From Pullilachnospira sp963929535 (lineage in GTDB: Bacteria; Bacillota; Clostridia; Lachnospirales; Lachnospiraceae), in contig CAWVIZ010000001.1 in NCBI GenBank assembly GCA_963929535.1, forward strand, positions 62,001 through 126,000: DNA of 64,000 nt, written 5' to 3'. This document shows, piece by piece, positions 45,452 to 54,135 of this stretch (within the stretch, counting starts at the first letter, position 1; each line of letters starts with the position of its first letter). Position numbers and translations under genes: made by a program. The notes below the pieces were generated by a model that was given only the letters and a program-made list of their open reading frames with translations, did not search any database and was not told the origin of the DNA.

Positions 45452-46504
45452 TCACAGCTGTTCCTGCCGGTCCGTCAGATACAGATATACCAGCTTCATG
45501 CAGTTTTCCACACCCTCATAATGACTTCTCTCATAACCGTGACTGGCAAACACGCCTGCCCCGATCAGCGCGGCGCGGATATCCCTTCCTCCCCGCAGAG
45601 CCGCAGAGGCATCGGAGCTGTACTGAGGATAAATATCCACAGCATAACCCAGCCCGTGTTCCCTGGCCAGCCGGATCAGGCGGCCGGTCATCTCATAATC
45701 ATAGGGACCGCTGGAATCCTTGGCGCAGATGGATACCTGGTACTCCGTACAGCCAAGATCCTTTCCGATGCAGCCCATATCCACACAGAGAAGCTCCGGG
45801 ATATCCTCAGGGAAGCTGGCCATCCCGTGACCTACCTCCTCGTAAGTGGAAAAAAGTACCTTCACGTTGCAGGCAGGCCGCACCCCATTCTTAACCATCT
45901 GGCGGATCACTCCCATCAGGATCGCCACACTCAGCTTATCATCCAGAAACCTGGATTTGATAAATCCATTCTCCGTGATCACGGTCTTGGGATCAAAGCA
46001 GATATAATCTCCGGCCTGAATCCCCAGCGCCTCCGTTTCCTCTCTGCTGGAAACCTTCTCATCCAGGATCACTTCCATATTCTCCTCGGTTCTGGCTTTT
46101 TCACTGGCATCCGGATATACATGGGCTGCCGGACTGGTGGAGAAGACAGTTCCCTGGTACACCTTGCCCTCCCGGGTATATACCCGACAGAGCTCGCTGT
46201 CCAGCGTGGGAAGAATGGGGCCCCCGACTCTGGTAAACGCCAGCCGTCCATTCTCCTTTACACTGCGCACCATCAGCCCCAGAGTATCCATGTGGGCGCA
46301 TACCCCCACAGTACGGGAAGGATCTTCCCCATTCATAGAAACCATTCCGTTTCCCTTGTTTGTCCTGGAAAATTCCAGTCCCAGCTCTTCTGCCCAGTTC
46401 TCCACATAGTCAATGGCCTTCCCCGCAAATCCGCTGGGACTGTCGATGGCCATGATCTCCCGGATCGTCTGATACACATACTCTCTGTCAAATGTTATCT
46501 CCAT
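45452..46504 (-). CDS. M42 family metallopeptidase (aminopeptidase)
   Basis: A 350-residue cytoplasmic dinuclear-zinc aminopeptidase of the TET/glutamyl-aminopeptidase group. Metal ligands are seen in VCAHMDTLGL (His, about 70), SRFLDDKLSV (bridging Asp), the catalytic Glu pair in TYEEVGHG, Asp in LCVDMG and His in ASHGYERSH near the C-terminus. SPSGFAGKA is the usual N-terminal motif. The gene is alone between terminators. Its 3' end runs into a short fragment of the 143-bp repeat (TTCACTGTCACAG). Confidence 0.94.
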   Translation of the reverse strand: MEITFDREYVYQTIREIMAIDSPSGFAGKAIDYVENWAEELGLEFSRTNKGNGMVSMNGEDPSRTVGVCAHMDTLGLMVRSVKENGRLAFTRVGGPILPTLDSELCRVYTREGKVYQGTVFSTSPAAHVYPDASEKARTEENMEVILDEKVSSREETEALGIQAGDYICFDPKTVITENGFIKSRFLDDKLSVAILMGVIRQMVKNGVRPACNVKVLFSTYEEVGHGMASFPEDIPELLCVDMGCIGKDLGCTEYQVSICAKDSSGPYDYEMTGRLIRLAREHGLGYAVDIYPQYSSDASAALRGGRDIRAALIGAGVFASHGYERSHYEGVENCMKLVYLYLTDRQEQL

Positions 46505-46578
46505 TGCTTGTCTTTCCTCCTGCTTTCAAAGGCAAAGCCCCGGGACATTTCCCGAGGCGCCGCCTGTTTTCTTATTTG

Positions 46579-46665
46579 GTAACTCTTCTGTCTTCCAGCT
46601 TCACTGTCACAAATGCACGCCCACATGCTGCGGTTCCCGCGGGACAGGGGAAGGCTGAACTGTTA
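46579..46665 (+). repeat. Internally deleted copy of the 143-bp repeat
   Basis: The outer parts match the 143-bp repeat (GTAAC..., CTTCACTGTCACAAATGCA at the left, GAAGGCTGAACTGTTA at the right), but the two inner hairpins are missing. It lies in the short gap between the kinase-like gene and the M42 gene. Confidence 0.65.
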
Positions 46666-46667
46666 TC

Positions 46668-47288
46668 TTATTCAAACCGGATCTTCATGTACGCCTTGAT
46701 AGCCTCCACACATTTCTCAAATCCCAGCTTTCCGCTGTCCAGACAGAGATGATAGTTTCTGGCATCCTCCCAGGCGTTTCCGGTGTAATACCGGTAAAAT
46801 TCTCCCCGGTATTTGTCCGTCTTCTCGATGAACTTCTCCATCTCTCTGCGGCTCATGCTGTTCCGTTCCAGGGAACGTTCCAGACAGAACTCCCGGTCCG
46901 CATGGATGAACACACTCATCACATTGGGATAATTCCGCAGAACATAATCCGCGCATCTTCCCACGATCACACAGGATTCCTTCTCCGCCAGCTCCTTGAT
47001 GATCTTGGCCTGATAATTGAACAGATTCTCATCAGAAACGAATCCGCTGCTCTCCGGCGGAAGCAGATCGCCCTCGTAAGGCTTTTTCAGTACCTTAAAC
47101 CAGCTTCCGATCTTCAGCCTCTCATCCGCCTTTCCGAACAGCCTCTCGTTGATGCCGCTTTCCTCGGAAGCCAGCTTCAGGATCTCCCTGCTGTAGCAGT
47201 TGATCCCCAGATCTCTGGCCAGCATGGCACCGATGGTTTTTCCTCCGCTTCCATACTGTCTGGCGATGGTAATCACAACATTATCCAT
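46668..47288 (-). CDS. Cytidylate kinase-like family protein
   Basis: A 206-residue P-loop kinase-like protein. The P-loop is ARQYGSGGKTIG near residues 8-19; SCVIVGRCADYVLRNYPN, VFIHADREFCLERSLER and NAWEDARNYHLCLDSGKLG are typical of this family. True cytidylate kinase is usually a different gene, so the substrate is unknown. The ATG at 47288 with AGGGGGTG is chosen over a GTG nine bases upstream. It is 12 bases after livF and may be co-transcribed with it. Confidence 0.88.
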   Translation of the reverse strand: MDNVVITIARQYGSGGKTIGAMLARDLGINCYSREILKLASEESGINERLFGKADERLKIGSWFKVLKKPYEGDLLPPESSGFVSDENLFNYQAKIIKELAEKESCVIVGRCADYVLRNYPNVMSVFIHADREFCLERSLERNSMSRREMEKFIEKTDKYRGEFYRYYTGNAWEDARNYHLCLDSGKLGFEKCVEAIKAYMKIRFE

Positions 47289-47300
47289 AAGACGCACCCC

Positions 47301-48011
47301 CTATTCACCTAAATATGCTTTCTTTATGGAATCATCGTTTAAAAGATCCGATGCTTTTCCCTCCAGAACAATATTTCCTGTCTCCAGAACGTAGCCTCTG
47401 TCAGCAATCGCCAGAGCCTTCTTCGCATTCTGCTCCACCAGAAGCACTGTGGTGCCGCTGTCGCTGACTTCCTGGATGATGGAAAAGATCTCATTCACCA
47501 TGATAGGAGACAGTCCCATGGAGGGCTCATCCATCAAAATGATCCTGGGCTTGGACATCAAAGCCCGGCCCATTGCCAGCATCTGCTGCTCACCGCCGCT
47601 TAATGTCCCTGCCATCTGGTTTCTTCTCTCCTTCAGACGGGGAAAGCGGTCGTACACCTTCTCCAGTGTCTCCTCAATCTCGCCTTTATCCTTTCTGGTA
47701 TAAGCTCCCATCCGCAGGTTCTCATATACGCTGAGATCCGCAAATACCCGGCGTCCCTCCGGCACATGAGCCATGCCCAGAGATACAATCTTATGAGCAG
47801 GCATCTTTGTCAATTCCTTTCCCTCAAAGATCACCGATCCTTTTTTAGGGGAAAGCAGCCCTGTGATGGTATGGAGAATCGTGGTCTTGCCCGCGCCGTT
47901 GGCGCCGATCAGGGCAATCACCTCTCCCTGATTCACTTCAAAGGATACTCCCTTGATCGCCTGGATCACACCGTAGTAAACCTCCAGGTCCTTAACTGTA
48001 AGCATTGCCAT
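47301..48011 (-). CDS. livF: Branched-chain amino-acid ABC transporter ATPase LivF
   Basis: A 236-residue ATPase: Walker A GANGAGKTT (about 37-45), LSGGEQQMLAMGRAL signature, Walker B RIILMDEPSMGLSP, and the short C-terminus typical of LivF. AGGAGG precedes the start. It is the fourth gene in the livH-livM-livG-livF order. Confidence 0.96.
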   Translation of the reverse strand: MAMLTVKDLEVYYGVIQAIKGVSFEVNQGEVIALIGANGAGKTTILHTITGLLSPKKGSVIFEGKELTKMPAHKIVSLGMAHVPEGRRVFADLSVYENLRMGAYTRKDKGEIEETLEKVYDRFPRLKERRNQMAGTLSGGEQQMLAMGRALMSKPRIILMDEPSMGLSPIMVNEIFSIIQEVSDSGTTVLLVEQNAKKALAIADRGYVLETGNIVLEGKASDLLNDDSIKKAYLGE

Positions 48012-48023
48012 AACCGTTTCCTC

Positions 48024-48785
48024 CTATTCTCCCAGATATGCGGTGATCACCTGGGGATCATTCAGCACCTGACTGGTAGCTCCCTGCGCCAGTATCTGGC
48101 CGAAGTTCAATACCGTCAGTTCCTCACAGATCCCGCTCACCAGCTTCATGTCATGCTCGATCAGAAGGATGGTCATATGAAATTCATCCCGGACAAAACG
48201 GATGGTATCCATCAGCTCTCCCGTCTCGTTGGGATTCATCCCGGCAGCCGGTTCATCCAGCAGAAGCAGCCTGGGGTCCGTAGCCAGCGCTCTGGCGATC
48301 TCCAGCTTTCTCTGCTTTCCATAGGGAAGATTGGCAGCCTTCACCTGAGCCTCATTCTCCAGTCCAAACACCTTCAGAAGCTCCATTCCCTTCTCATCCA
48401 TCTCCTTCTCCACCTTCCGGTAGCGGGGCAGACGGAGGATTCCTTCGATGGTGGAATAATGATGATGGTTGTGCAGTCCCACCTTCACGTTCTCCAGAAC
48501 CGTCAGTTCCTTGAACAGCCGGATATTCTGAAAGGTTCGGGCAATGCCGTCCTTATTAATCTCTATGATCTTTTTCCCTGTAATATCCTTCCCGTCCAGC
48601 AGTACCTTACCTGTGTCCGGCTTATAAACGCCGGTAAGCAGGTTGAATACGGTTGTCTTTCCGGCTCCGTTGGGACCGATCAGTCCATACAGCTGCTCCT
48701 TCTCAATGGAAAGGTCGAAGCTGTCCACCGCCCGGAGGCCCCCAAAGGAAATTCCCAGGTTTTTCACATCCAACAATGCAGCCAT
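48024..48785 (-). CDS. livG: Branched-chain amino-acid ABC transporter ATPase LivG
   Basis: A 253-residue ATPase: Walker A GPNGAGKTTVFN, the LivG-specific IARTFQNIRLF segment, signature LPYGKQRKLEIARAL and Walker B LLLLDEPAAGMNP, then the EHDMKLV switch His. The start at 48785 is set by AAGGAGG; an upstream in-frame ATG lies within livM. It overlaps nothing and sits 2 bases after livM. Confidence 0.96.
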   Translation of the reverse strand: MAALLDVKNLGISFGGLRAVDSFDLSIEKEQLYGLIGPNGAGKTTVFNLLTGVYKPDTGKVLLDGKDITGKKIIEINKDGIARTFQNIRLFKELTVLENVKVGLHNHHHYSTIEGILRLPRYRKVEKEMDEKGMELLKVFGLENEAQVKAANLPYGKQRKLEIARALATDPRLLLLDEPAAGMNPNETGELMDTIRFVRDEFHMTILLIEHDMKLVSGICEELTVLNFGQILAQGATSQVLNDPQVITAYLGE

Positions 48786-48787
48786 GG

Positions 48788-49885
48788 TTATCTGGCCTCC
48801 TTTCTTCCATCGGGCCCGGCGGCCTTTTCCGCCGCGCGCTTCCTGTTCTTCAGGAATGCCAGATGCTTTTCTCTCCACTCAATTGCCTTGGGCGCCCAGT
48901 TAAACAGCATCATCACGATAAGTACCACAGCATAGATCAGCATACGGTAATCGGACAGTCCTCTCAGCAGCTCCGGAAGCAGGGTAAGGATCACCGCCGC
49001 AATGACGGAGCCCCGGATATTTCCGATTCCGCCCAGCACCACAAACACCAGGATCATAATGGACTGATTGTATCCGAAATTGTTGGTGGTTGCGGTCAGC
49101 GTGGACAGATTATGGGCGTACAGCACACCTGCCAGTCCCGCCAGCGCAGCGGAAATGGTAAATGCCATCAGCTTATATTTGGTCACGTTGATTCCCACAG
49201 ATTCCGCCGCGATCCGATTGTCCCGGATCGCCATGATCGCCCGTCCGTCTCTGGAATTTACCAGATTGGTGACAATAAACAGAGTGATCAGGATCAGTAT
49301 CACGCCCACCAGGAATGTGGAATCCTGGGGCGTTCCCGTGATCCCCTGGGGGCCGTTGATGATCACCTGGCCGTCAGCTTCCATATTCAGGGACATGGCA
49401 TCCTTCATGGAAAAATGGAAGCCATTGGAATCCTTGCCGATCCAGAGCACATTCACCAGATTCTTGATGATCTCACCGAAAGCCAGCGTTACAATCGCCA
49501 GATAGTCTCCTTTCAGACGGAGTACGGGGATGCCGATGATGATACCGAAAATGGCCGCTGCGACAGCTCCCACCAGCAGCGCCAGAAAAAAACGGAGAGG
49601 AACTACCGTGATCACATCCCTCATGCACTTGGAAAAGAAAGCGCTGGAAAACGCTCCCACGCACATAAAGCCCGCGTGACCCAGACTCAGCTCTCCCAAA
49701 AATCCCACCACCAGGTTCAGGGAGACGGCCAGGATCACATAGATGCACAGAGGAACCATCAGTCCCTCCAGAAGGCTGGAAATATTCCCCGTGGAAATCA
49801 GGATCTGAACAATGATAAATGCCGCGATCACCATTCCGTAGGTGATCAGGCTGCTTTTTGTGGTTTTCTTCATATTCTTCAACAT
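48788..49885 (-). CDS. livM: Branched-chain amino-acid ABC transporter permease LivM
   Basis: A 365-residue membrane permease with about ten helices. LNLVVGFLGELSLGHAGFMCVGA and GLAGVLYAHNLSTLTATTN (in parts) are LivM signatures. The C-terminal ~20 residues are basic and Ala-rich. The start could be this ATG (with AGGTGG) or a GTG nine bases upstream. Confidence 0.94.
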   Translation of the reverse strand: MLKNMKKTTKSSLITYGMVIAAFIIVQILISTGNISSLLEGLMVPLCIYVILAVSLNLVVGFLGELSLGHAGFMCVGAFSSAFFSKCMRDVITVVPLRFFLALLVGAVAAAIFGIIIGIPVLRLKGDYLAIVTLAFGEIIKNLVNVLWIGKDSNGFHFSMKDAMSLNMEADGQVIINGPQGITGTPQDSTFLVGVILILITLFIVTNLVNSRDGRAIMAIRDNRIAAESVGINVTKYKLMAFTISAALAGLAGVLYAHNLSTLTATTNNFGYNQSIMILVFVVLGGIGNIRGSVIAAVILTLLPELLRGLSDYRMLIYAVVLIVMMLFNWAPKAIEWREKHLAFLKNRKRAAEKAAGPDGRKEAR

Positions 49886-49894
49886 TACGTCCAC

Positions 49895-50779
49895 CTACAC
49901 TTTCTCCTGAATGTTCTTGCCCAGAATTCCCGTGGGTTTCACCAGCAGCACAATGATCAGAACCGCGAATACGATGGCATCCGCCATCTGAGAGGAAATA
50001 TAGGCTCTTGCCAGGATCTCGATCACTCCCAGCAGGATTCCTCCGATAAAAGCGCCGGGGATCGATCCGATCCCGCCGAACACGGCCGCCACGAAAGCCT
50101 TGATACCCGGCATCGCTCCGGTATAGGGAGACAAACTGGGATAAGCGGAACACAGGAGAACTCCGGCCACCGCTGCCAGGGCGGACCCGATGGCAAAGGT
50201 AAGCGCGATGGTACCGTTCACATTGATCCCCATCAGCTGAGCCGCTCCCTTGTCCTCAGACACAGCCCGCATGGCCTGTCCTGCCTTTGACTTTTTGATA
50301 AAGAAAATCAGAGCCGCCATGATCACGATACACACCACAATGGTCACAATGGTCTCACCTGAGATGTTCAGAGCGCCTCCGGCCAGAGACAGCCCCGACC
50401 ACCCCACCACCGACTGGAAGGACTGGTTATTGGCCCCGAAGATCAGAAGCGCCAGATTCTGCAGCAGATAGCTGACACCAATGGCAGTGATCAGAACTGC
50501 CAGAGGCGATGCCGCGTTTCTCAGCGGTTTATAGGCTATGCGCTCGATCAGCACACCCAGAACCGTACATGCGATCACCGCAATCAGTACCGCCGCCAGT
50601 GGCGGAAGCCCTGCACTGGTCATACAAGTCAGCGCCACATAAGCGCCGATCATGATAACATCCCCATGGGCGAAATTCAGCATCTTGGCGATACCGTATA
50701 CCATGGTGTACCCCAGAGCGATGATTGCGTATACGCTTCCCAGACTTAATCCGTTGATTAAATAAGAAATAAAACTCAT
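49895..50779 (-). CDS. livH: Branched-chain amino-acid ABC transporter permease LivH
   Basis: A 294-residue membrane permease. INGLSLGSVYAIIALGYTMVYG at the N-terminus (in parts) and MLNFAHGDVIMIGAY are classic LivH motifs, and GINVNGTIALTFAIGSALAAVAG is also seen in parts. The ATG at 50779 with GAGAGGG is chosen over a GTG six bases upstream. livH starts the livHMGF block; the substrate-binding gene livJ lies 460 bases upstream, beyond a repeat and a terminator. Confidence 0.95.
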   Translation of the reverse strand: MSFISYLINGLSLGSVYAIIALGYTMVYGIAKMLNFAHGDVIMIGAYVALTCMTSAGLPPLAAVLIAVIACTVLGVLIERIAYKPLRNAASPLAVLITAIGVSYLLQNLALLIFGANNQSFQSVVGWSGLSLAGGALNISGETIVTIVVCIVIMAALIFFIKKSKAGQAMRAVSEDKGAAQLMGINVNGTIALTFAIGSALAAVAGVLLCSAYPSLSPYTGAMPGIKAFVAAVFGGIGSIPGAFIGGILLGVIEILARAYISSQMADAIVFAVLIIVLLVKPTGILGKNIQEKV

Positions 50780-50879
50780 ATACACACCCTCTCATTTTTA
50801 TTGTGTTAAAGTATTGAATAATTATAGCACAGCCTCTCTTTATGCCGCAACTAAAATGCATCGAAAAATAACCACTTTT

Positions 50880-51022
50880 GTAACAGTTCAGCCTTCCGGC
50901 TTCACTGTTACAAATGCATGCACACAGGCTGCGCGAAACGCAGCCTGGCGCCCGCAGGTCTCGGGATCCCGCTGCAAATGCAGCGGGACACCTCGCGGGA
51001 CAGTTGAAGGCTGAACTGTAAC
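50880..51022 (+). repeat. 143-bp structured interspersed repeat, copy B, with flanking direct repeat
   Basis: The repeat has inverted ends (GTAACAGTTCAGCCTTC and its complement) and inner hairpins CAGGCTGCG/CGCAGCCTG and CCCGCTGCA/TGCAGCGGG. At the left, GTAACAGT can also pair with ACTGTTAC at 50904-50911, giving a second fold. CCACTTTTG directly precedes it (50872-50880) and directly follows it (51023-51031), as a target duplication would. It lies between livJ and livH. Confidence 0.85.
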
Positions 51023-51114
51023 CCACTTTTGTCATTCGCTGCTGCCGTTCACGGCCGGACCGCAGCAATGCCTGGCGGGACAGCCGCCGTCAGCTGAAAC
51101 CAGCCGTTCCGGCA

Positions 51115-51140
51115 CAAAAAGGGCCGCCCAAAGGCGACCC
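51115..51140 (-). terminator. Partial terminator between livJ and livH
   Basis: On the minus strand GGGTCGCC and GGGCGGCCC pair and TTTTTGTG follows. It would end most transcripts after livJ and let fewer continue to livHMGF. The rest of the 50786-51242 gap holds the repeat and no gene. Confidence 0.65.
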
Positions 51141-51242
51141 CTGTGTCAAGCTATCCTTCTTCGCAGCAGCCTGGCCTTCGGCTCTGCCGCTGCTCTTTTT
51201 CCGCAGCAGGCAGCCTTCCGGCCTGACTGCCGCGCTTTCTTT

Positions 51243-52433
51243 TTACATTGCTTCGTATTCGCCGTTGGAGATGATAACTGCTTTTGCCTCCTTGGAAGGC
51301 TCACCGTCCTCTGACCAGGTGATTCCGCTTCCGGTCAGACCGTCAATGGTGATCTCCGTCATTGCGGTTTTCATTGCGTCGCAGATATCAGATACACTCA
51401 TATCCGGTGTGATCTCCGCCTGCTCTGCAGCGGCCTTGATGGCATAGATGCAGTCATAAGCATCGGCGGCAAACTGGATCGGAGCGATCTCAAAAGCATC
51501 CTGATATGCCTTCACAAAAGTCTGAGTCATCTCATCCTCGGAATTTGCCGCAAACGGTGTCAGCAGCATTACGCCCTCAGCCAGAGAAGTGTCAAATCCT
51601 TCCACATCCAGGATTCCGTCCAGACCATCGCATCCAAAGAAGGTGGTGTCAAATCCCATCCTGTCCGCCTGGGTCAGGATCAGAGAAGCTTCCTGATAGT
51701 AAATGGGCAGGAACACCAGCTCAGCACCGGAATCCTTTGCCTTCTGAAGCTGTACGGAAAAGTCCGTCTTGCTGTCAGCGGTAAACGCCTCGGCAGCTAC
51801 CACCTCCAGGCCCTTGGCCTGCGCCTCTGTGACAAAGTTCTGGTAAATACCGGAAGAATATACATCAGAGCTGTTGTAGATCACAGCTACCTTGGTGGCC
51901 AGCCCGTTGTCCGCAATATAATCCGCGGATGCGGTACCCTGGCTGGGATCAGAGAAACAGATACGGAACGCATTGTCATACTGGATACTCTCCACAGCCG
52001 TAGCCGACGGTGTCAGCTGGAACATATTATCATTGTGAGTCTCTTCCACTACTGCGGTACACGGATTGGAAGTTACGGTTCCCACCAGCATCTGCATTCC
52101 CCAGTCCTTCAGAGTATTATAGGCATTTACAGACTTTTCGGAATCGCTCTGGTCATCCTCGAACTGAAACTCGATCTGAACCCCGTTGATCCCTCCGTCC
52201 GCATTGATCTCATCCACGGCCAGCTGCGCGCCGTTCTGCACAGCGATACCGTATGCCGCTGCGTCACCTGTGGTAGGTCCGATCCCTCCGATCTTAAAGG
52301 TCTCGGAACCGGAAGATGCTTCACTTCCGCTGTCACTGCCGCCCGTGCTCCCGGAATCATTCCCACAGGCGGTAAGAGAAGTCAACGCCAGCACGGATGC
52401 CAGCATAAGGCCGGCTGCTTTTTTCATTTTCAT
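51243..52433 (-). CDS. livJ: Branched-chain amino-acid ABC transporter substrate-binding lipoprotein LivJ
   Basis: A 396-residue lipoprotein. The signal sequence ends in the lipobox LTAC (Cys near residue 23), followed by a Gly/Ser linker. The periplasmic-binding fold of the leucine-binding type shows IGGIGPTTGDAAAYG, NGAQLAVDEINADGG, GTVTSNPCTAVVEE and AADAYDCIYAIKAA. The start at 52433 has AAGGAGGAG. It has its own promoter and is separated from livHMGF by a terminator, which fits the higher amount of binding protein needed. Confidence 0.96.
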   Translation of the reverse strand: MKMKKAAGLMLASVLALTSLTACGNDSGSTGGSDSGSEASSGSETFKIGGIGPTTGDAAAYGIAVQNGAQLAVDEINADGGINGVQIEFQFEDDQSDSEKSVNAYNTLKDWGMQMLVGTVTSNPCTAVVEETHNDNMFQLTPSATAVESIQYDNAFRICFSDPSQGTASADYIADNGLATKVAVIYNSSDVYSSGIYQNFVTEAQAKGLEVVAAEAFTADSKTDFSVQLQKAKDSGAELVFLPIYYQEASLILTQADRMGFDTTFFGCDGLDGILDVEGFDTSLAEGVMLLTPFAANSEDEMTQTFVKAYQDAFEIAPIQFAADAYDCIYAIKAAAEQAEITPDMSVSDICDAMKTAMTEITIDGLTGSGITWSEDGEPSKEAKAVIISNGEYEAM

Positions 52434-52474
52434 AATAGTCTCCTCCTTCATACTTACCTTTTCAATTTCTAACC

Positions 52475-52503
52475 ATCTTACCTCTGACCGTACCGTTTGT
52501 CAA
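52475..52503 (-). promoter_or_regulatory. Promoter of livJ
   Basis: TTGACA and TAAGAT are 17 bases apart on the minus strand, about 40 bases before the start codon. Confidence 0.7.
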
Positions 52504-52665
52504 CTGAAAAACCACGGTTTCTGCATATGATTTCCCTTTTTCTGCATAAATGATACATTTCCCCGAGGAATTCCGTCATTCTCCATAAATTTTTCTTCTG
52601 TCTTTCCAGAAAAGTCAAATGTTTGTTCCAGAAATACCATTCTCTTTCTTTACCGGGACAAAAAC

Positions 52666-52695
52666 TTGGACACTCTGCCGAAAACGTGGTAAGAT
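52666..52695 (+). promoter_or_regulatory. Promoter of the isochorismatase-like gene
   Basis: TTGGAC and TAAGAT are 18 bases apart. A GGAAAGCC/GGCTTTC hairpin lies in the leader before the ribosome site. Confidence 0.5.
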
Positions 52696-52759
52696 AAAAG
52701 CGATTACAGAACCGGAAAGCCGATCTGTTATGGCTTTCGCTTCGGAAAGGAATATAGTT

Positions 52760-53299
52760 ATGGATCTTTTAATTGTAGTAGATATGCAGAATGATTTCAT
52801 CTCCCAGGCGCTGGGCACCCCGGAGGCGGCAAAGATCGTAGAACCGGTATGCCGGAAGATCCGCGGATGGCAAGGGCCTGTCATCTATACCAGGGATACG
52901 CACCAGGAAAATTATCTGGAAACAGCGGAAGGAAAAAATCTTCCCGTTCCCCACTGTATCCGGGGAACAGAAGGCTGGGAGCTGGCCAGTGAGGTTGCCG
53001 CCTGTCTTCGCCCGGAGGACCGGATTTTTGACAAGCCCACCTTCGGAAGCATCCGGATGGCTGAGGCGGTCTCACAGATGGCCGCGGATGGAAAGATCAC
53101 TTCCGTTACTCTCATCGGTCTGTGTACCGATATCTGCGTCATCTCCAACGCCCTGCTGCTGAAGGCCTGTCTGCCGGAGATTCCTGTTTCGGTGGATGCC
53201 TCATGCTGTGCCGGAGTCACTCCGGAAAGCCATGAAAATGCCCTGAAAGCCATGGCAATGTGCCAGATCCGGATCGTGAAGGGAGAGGATGCCTTATGA
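52760..53299 (+). CDS. Isochorismatase-family cysteine hydrolase (nicotinamidase-like)
   Basis: A 179-residue cytoplasmic hydrolase. The triad is Asp8 in VVDMQNDF, Lys near 92 in FDKPTFGS and Cys in GLCTDICV (about 125); YTRDTHQENYLETAEGKNLPVPH (in parts) supplies the metal-site Asp and His. This fits nicotinamidase or related amidases; exact substrate unknown. AAAGG precedes the ATG; the longer frame from 52619 would include the promoter. It overlaps the next gene by four bases. Confidence 0.9.
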   Translation: MDLLIVVDMQNDFISQALGTPEAAKIVEPVCRKIRGWQGPVIYTRDTHQENYLETAEGKNLPVPHCIRGTEGWELASEVAACLRPEDRIFDKPTFGSIRMAEAVSQMAADGKITSVTLIGLCTDICVISNALLLKACLPEIPVSVDASCCAGVTPESHENALKAMAMCQIRIVKGEDAL

Positions 53300-53499
53300 A
53301 GATCACAAAAGAGATGACGATACCCCAGCTTCTGGAAATGGATCCCCGCGCCGCGCAGATCCTGATGCAGTCGGGCATGAACTGTGTGGGCTGCGCTTCC
53401 GCGGCAGGTGAGACCATCGAAGAGGCCGCTTTGGAACACGGGATAGATCCGGTCCTGCTGGTGAGGAAGCTGAACCTTTATCTGTATCATACCGTCTGA
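53296..53499 (+). CDS. DUF1858 small redox-disulfide protein
   Basis: A 67-residue protein whose helical domain starts MKITKEMTIPQLLEMDP and holds a CVGC pair at residues 30-33. DUF1858/'prismane-associated' proteins of this kind are often found with hybrid cluster protein and are suspected to be disulfide carriers. The start codon overlaps the isochorismatase stop (ATGA), so the two are translationally coupled. The link to the hcp gene 52 kb away is only a family association. Confidence 0.85.
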   Translation: MKITKEMTIPQLLEMDPRAAQILMQSGMNCVGCASAAGETIEEAALEHGIDPVLLVRKLNLYLYHTV

Positions 53500-53582
53500 T
53501 GTCCTGTATTCCCGCCGGCAGCCAGTCCGGCGGATATGCTTGTATGTCCCGCATGGCGGTGCCGTGTGCCAAAGGCACACGG

Positions 53583-53903
53583 TCAGCACCGGATATGGCG
53601 CAGCTCCCTTCCGTTATGGCAGATATAATAATGCTCATCCTCAAAGACGGCGCATGTCATGTTGGAATACTTCCCAATGTCTTCTTTGTATGCCCGTGTC
53701 TTCCTCTTCTCATGGTCCTGCAGCTTAATGAAGCTGCGGATCCCCTTCTCTTTCAGATACAGCAGGTTTTTTTCACTGCAGTAGCCGCTGTCGGCAGTTA
53801 CTGCCTCCAGCTTATCCCCAAACGCTTCCCTGTGCTTTTCCAGGGCTGGAATCAGCGCATTATAATCTGTCCGGTCATTGCTTACGTATCCGCGGACAGT
53901 CAA
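53583..53903 (-). pseudogene. IS1182-family transposase fragment
   Basis: About 106 codons from the middle of a DDE transposase: SNDRTDYNALIPALEK, VTADSGYCSEKNLLYLKEKG (in parts, with the second catalytic Asp) and YYICHNGREL. Complete IS1182 transposases are about 450-550 residues; both ends are absent, and the upstream side stops exactly at the 133-bp repeat. The sequence at 53513-53582 is a degenerate relative of the same repeat. The rest of 53500-54135 holds no gene. Confidence 0.8.
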
Positions 53904-54031
53904 ATACCCCGCAGCAAGCTACGGGGCATCAAACTTGCAGCGCAGCAGAGCTGCGGGGTATTTGACCCTCGCGGCAGTCGCCAAATGGACATGCAAGCAT
54001 GTCCGCTTGGCTCGTTGCCCGCGGGAATAAA
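53899..54031 (+). repeat. 133-bp interspersed palindromic repeat, copy 2
   Basis: Nearly identical to 934-1066. It contains GTCAAATACCCCGCAGC and its complement GCTGCGGGGTATTTGAC, then GGACATGC/GCATGTCC inside GCCAA/TTGGC arms. It truncates the IS1182 remnant, so it arrived after, or together with, the deletion of that IS. Confidence 0.85.
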
Positions 54032-54135
54032 ATAAACAGATTATCGCTGAATTACGTTTTCAGGACAGCCCCTGCATAATTGATGACACTTCTCCTGCTG
54101 TCCCAAATCCATATAACGTTTCAAGCCATGCTTTC

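Noticed and set aside
54041..54135. Possible transposase tail next to the IS1182 remnant
   Set aside because: It lies on the N-terminal side of the remnant on that strand, so it cannot be its tail, and similarity was too weak to support.
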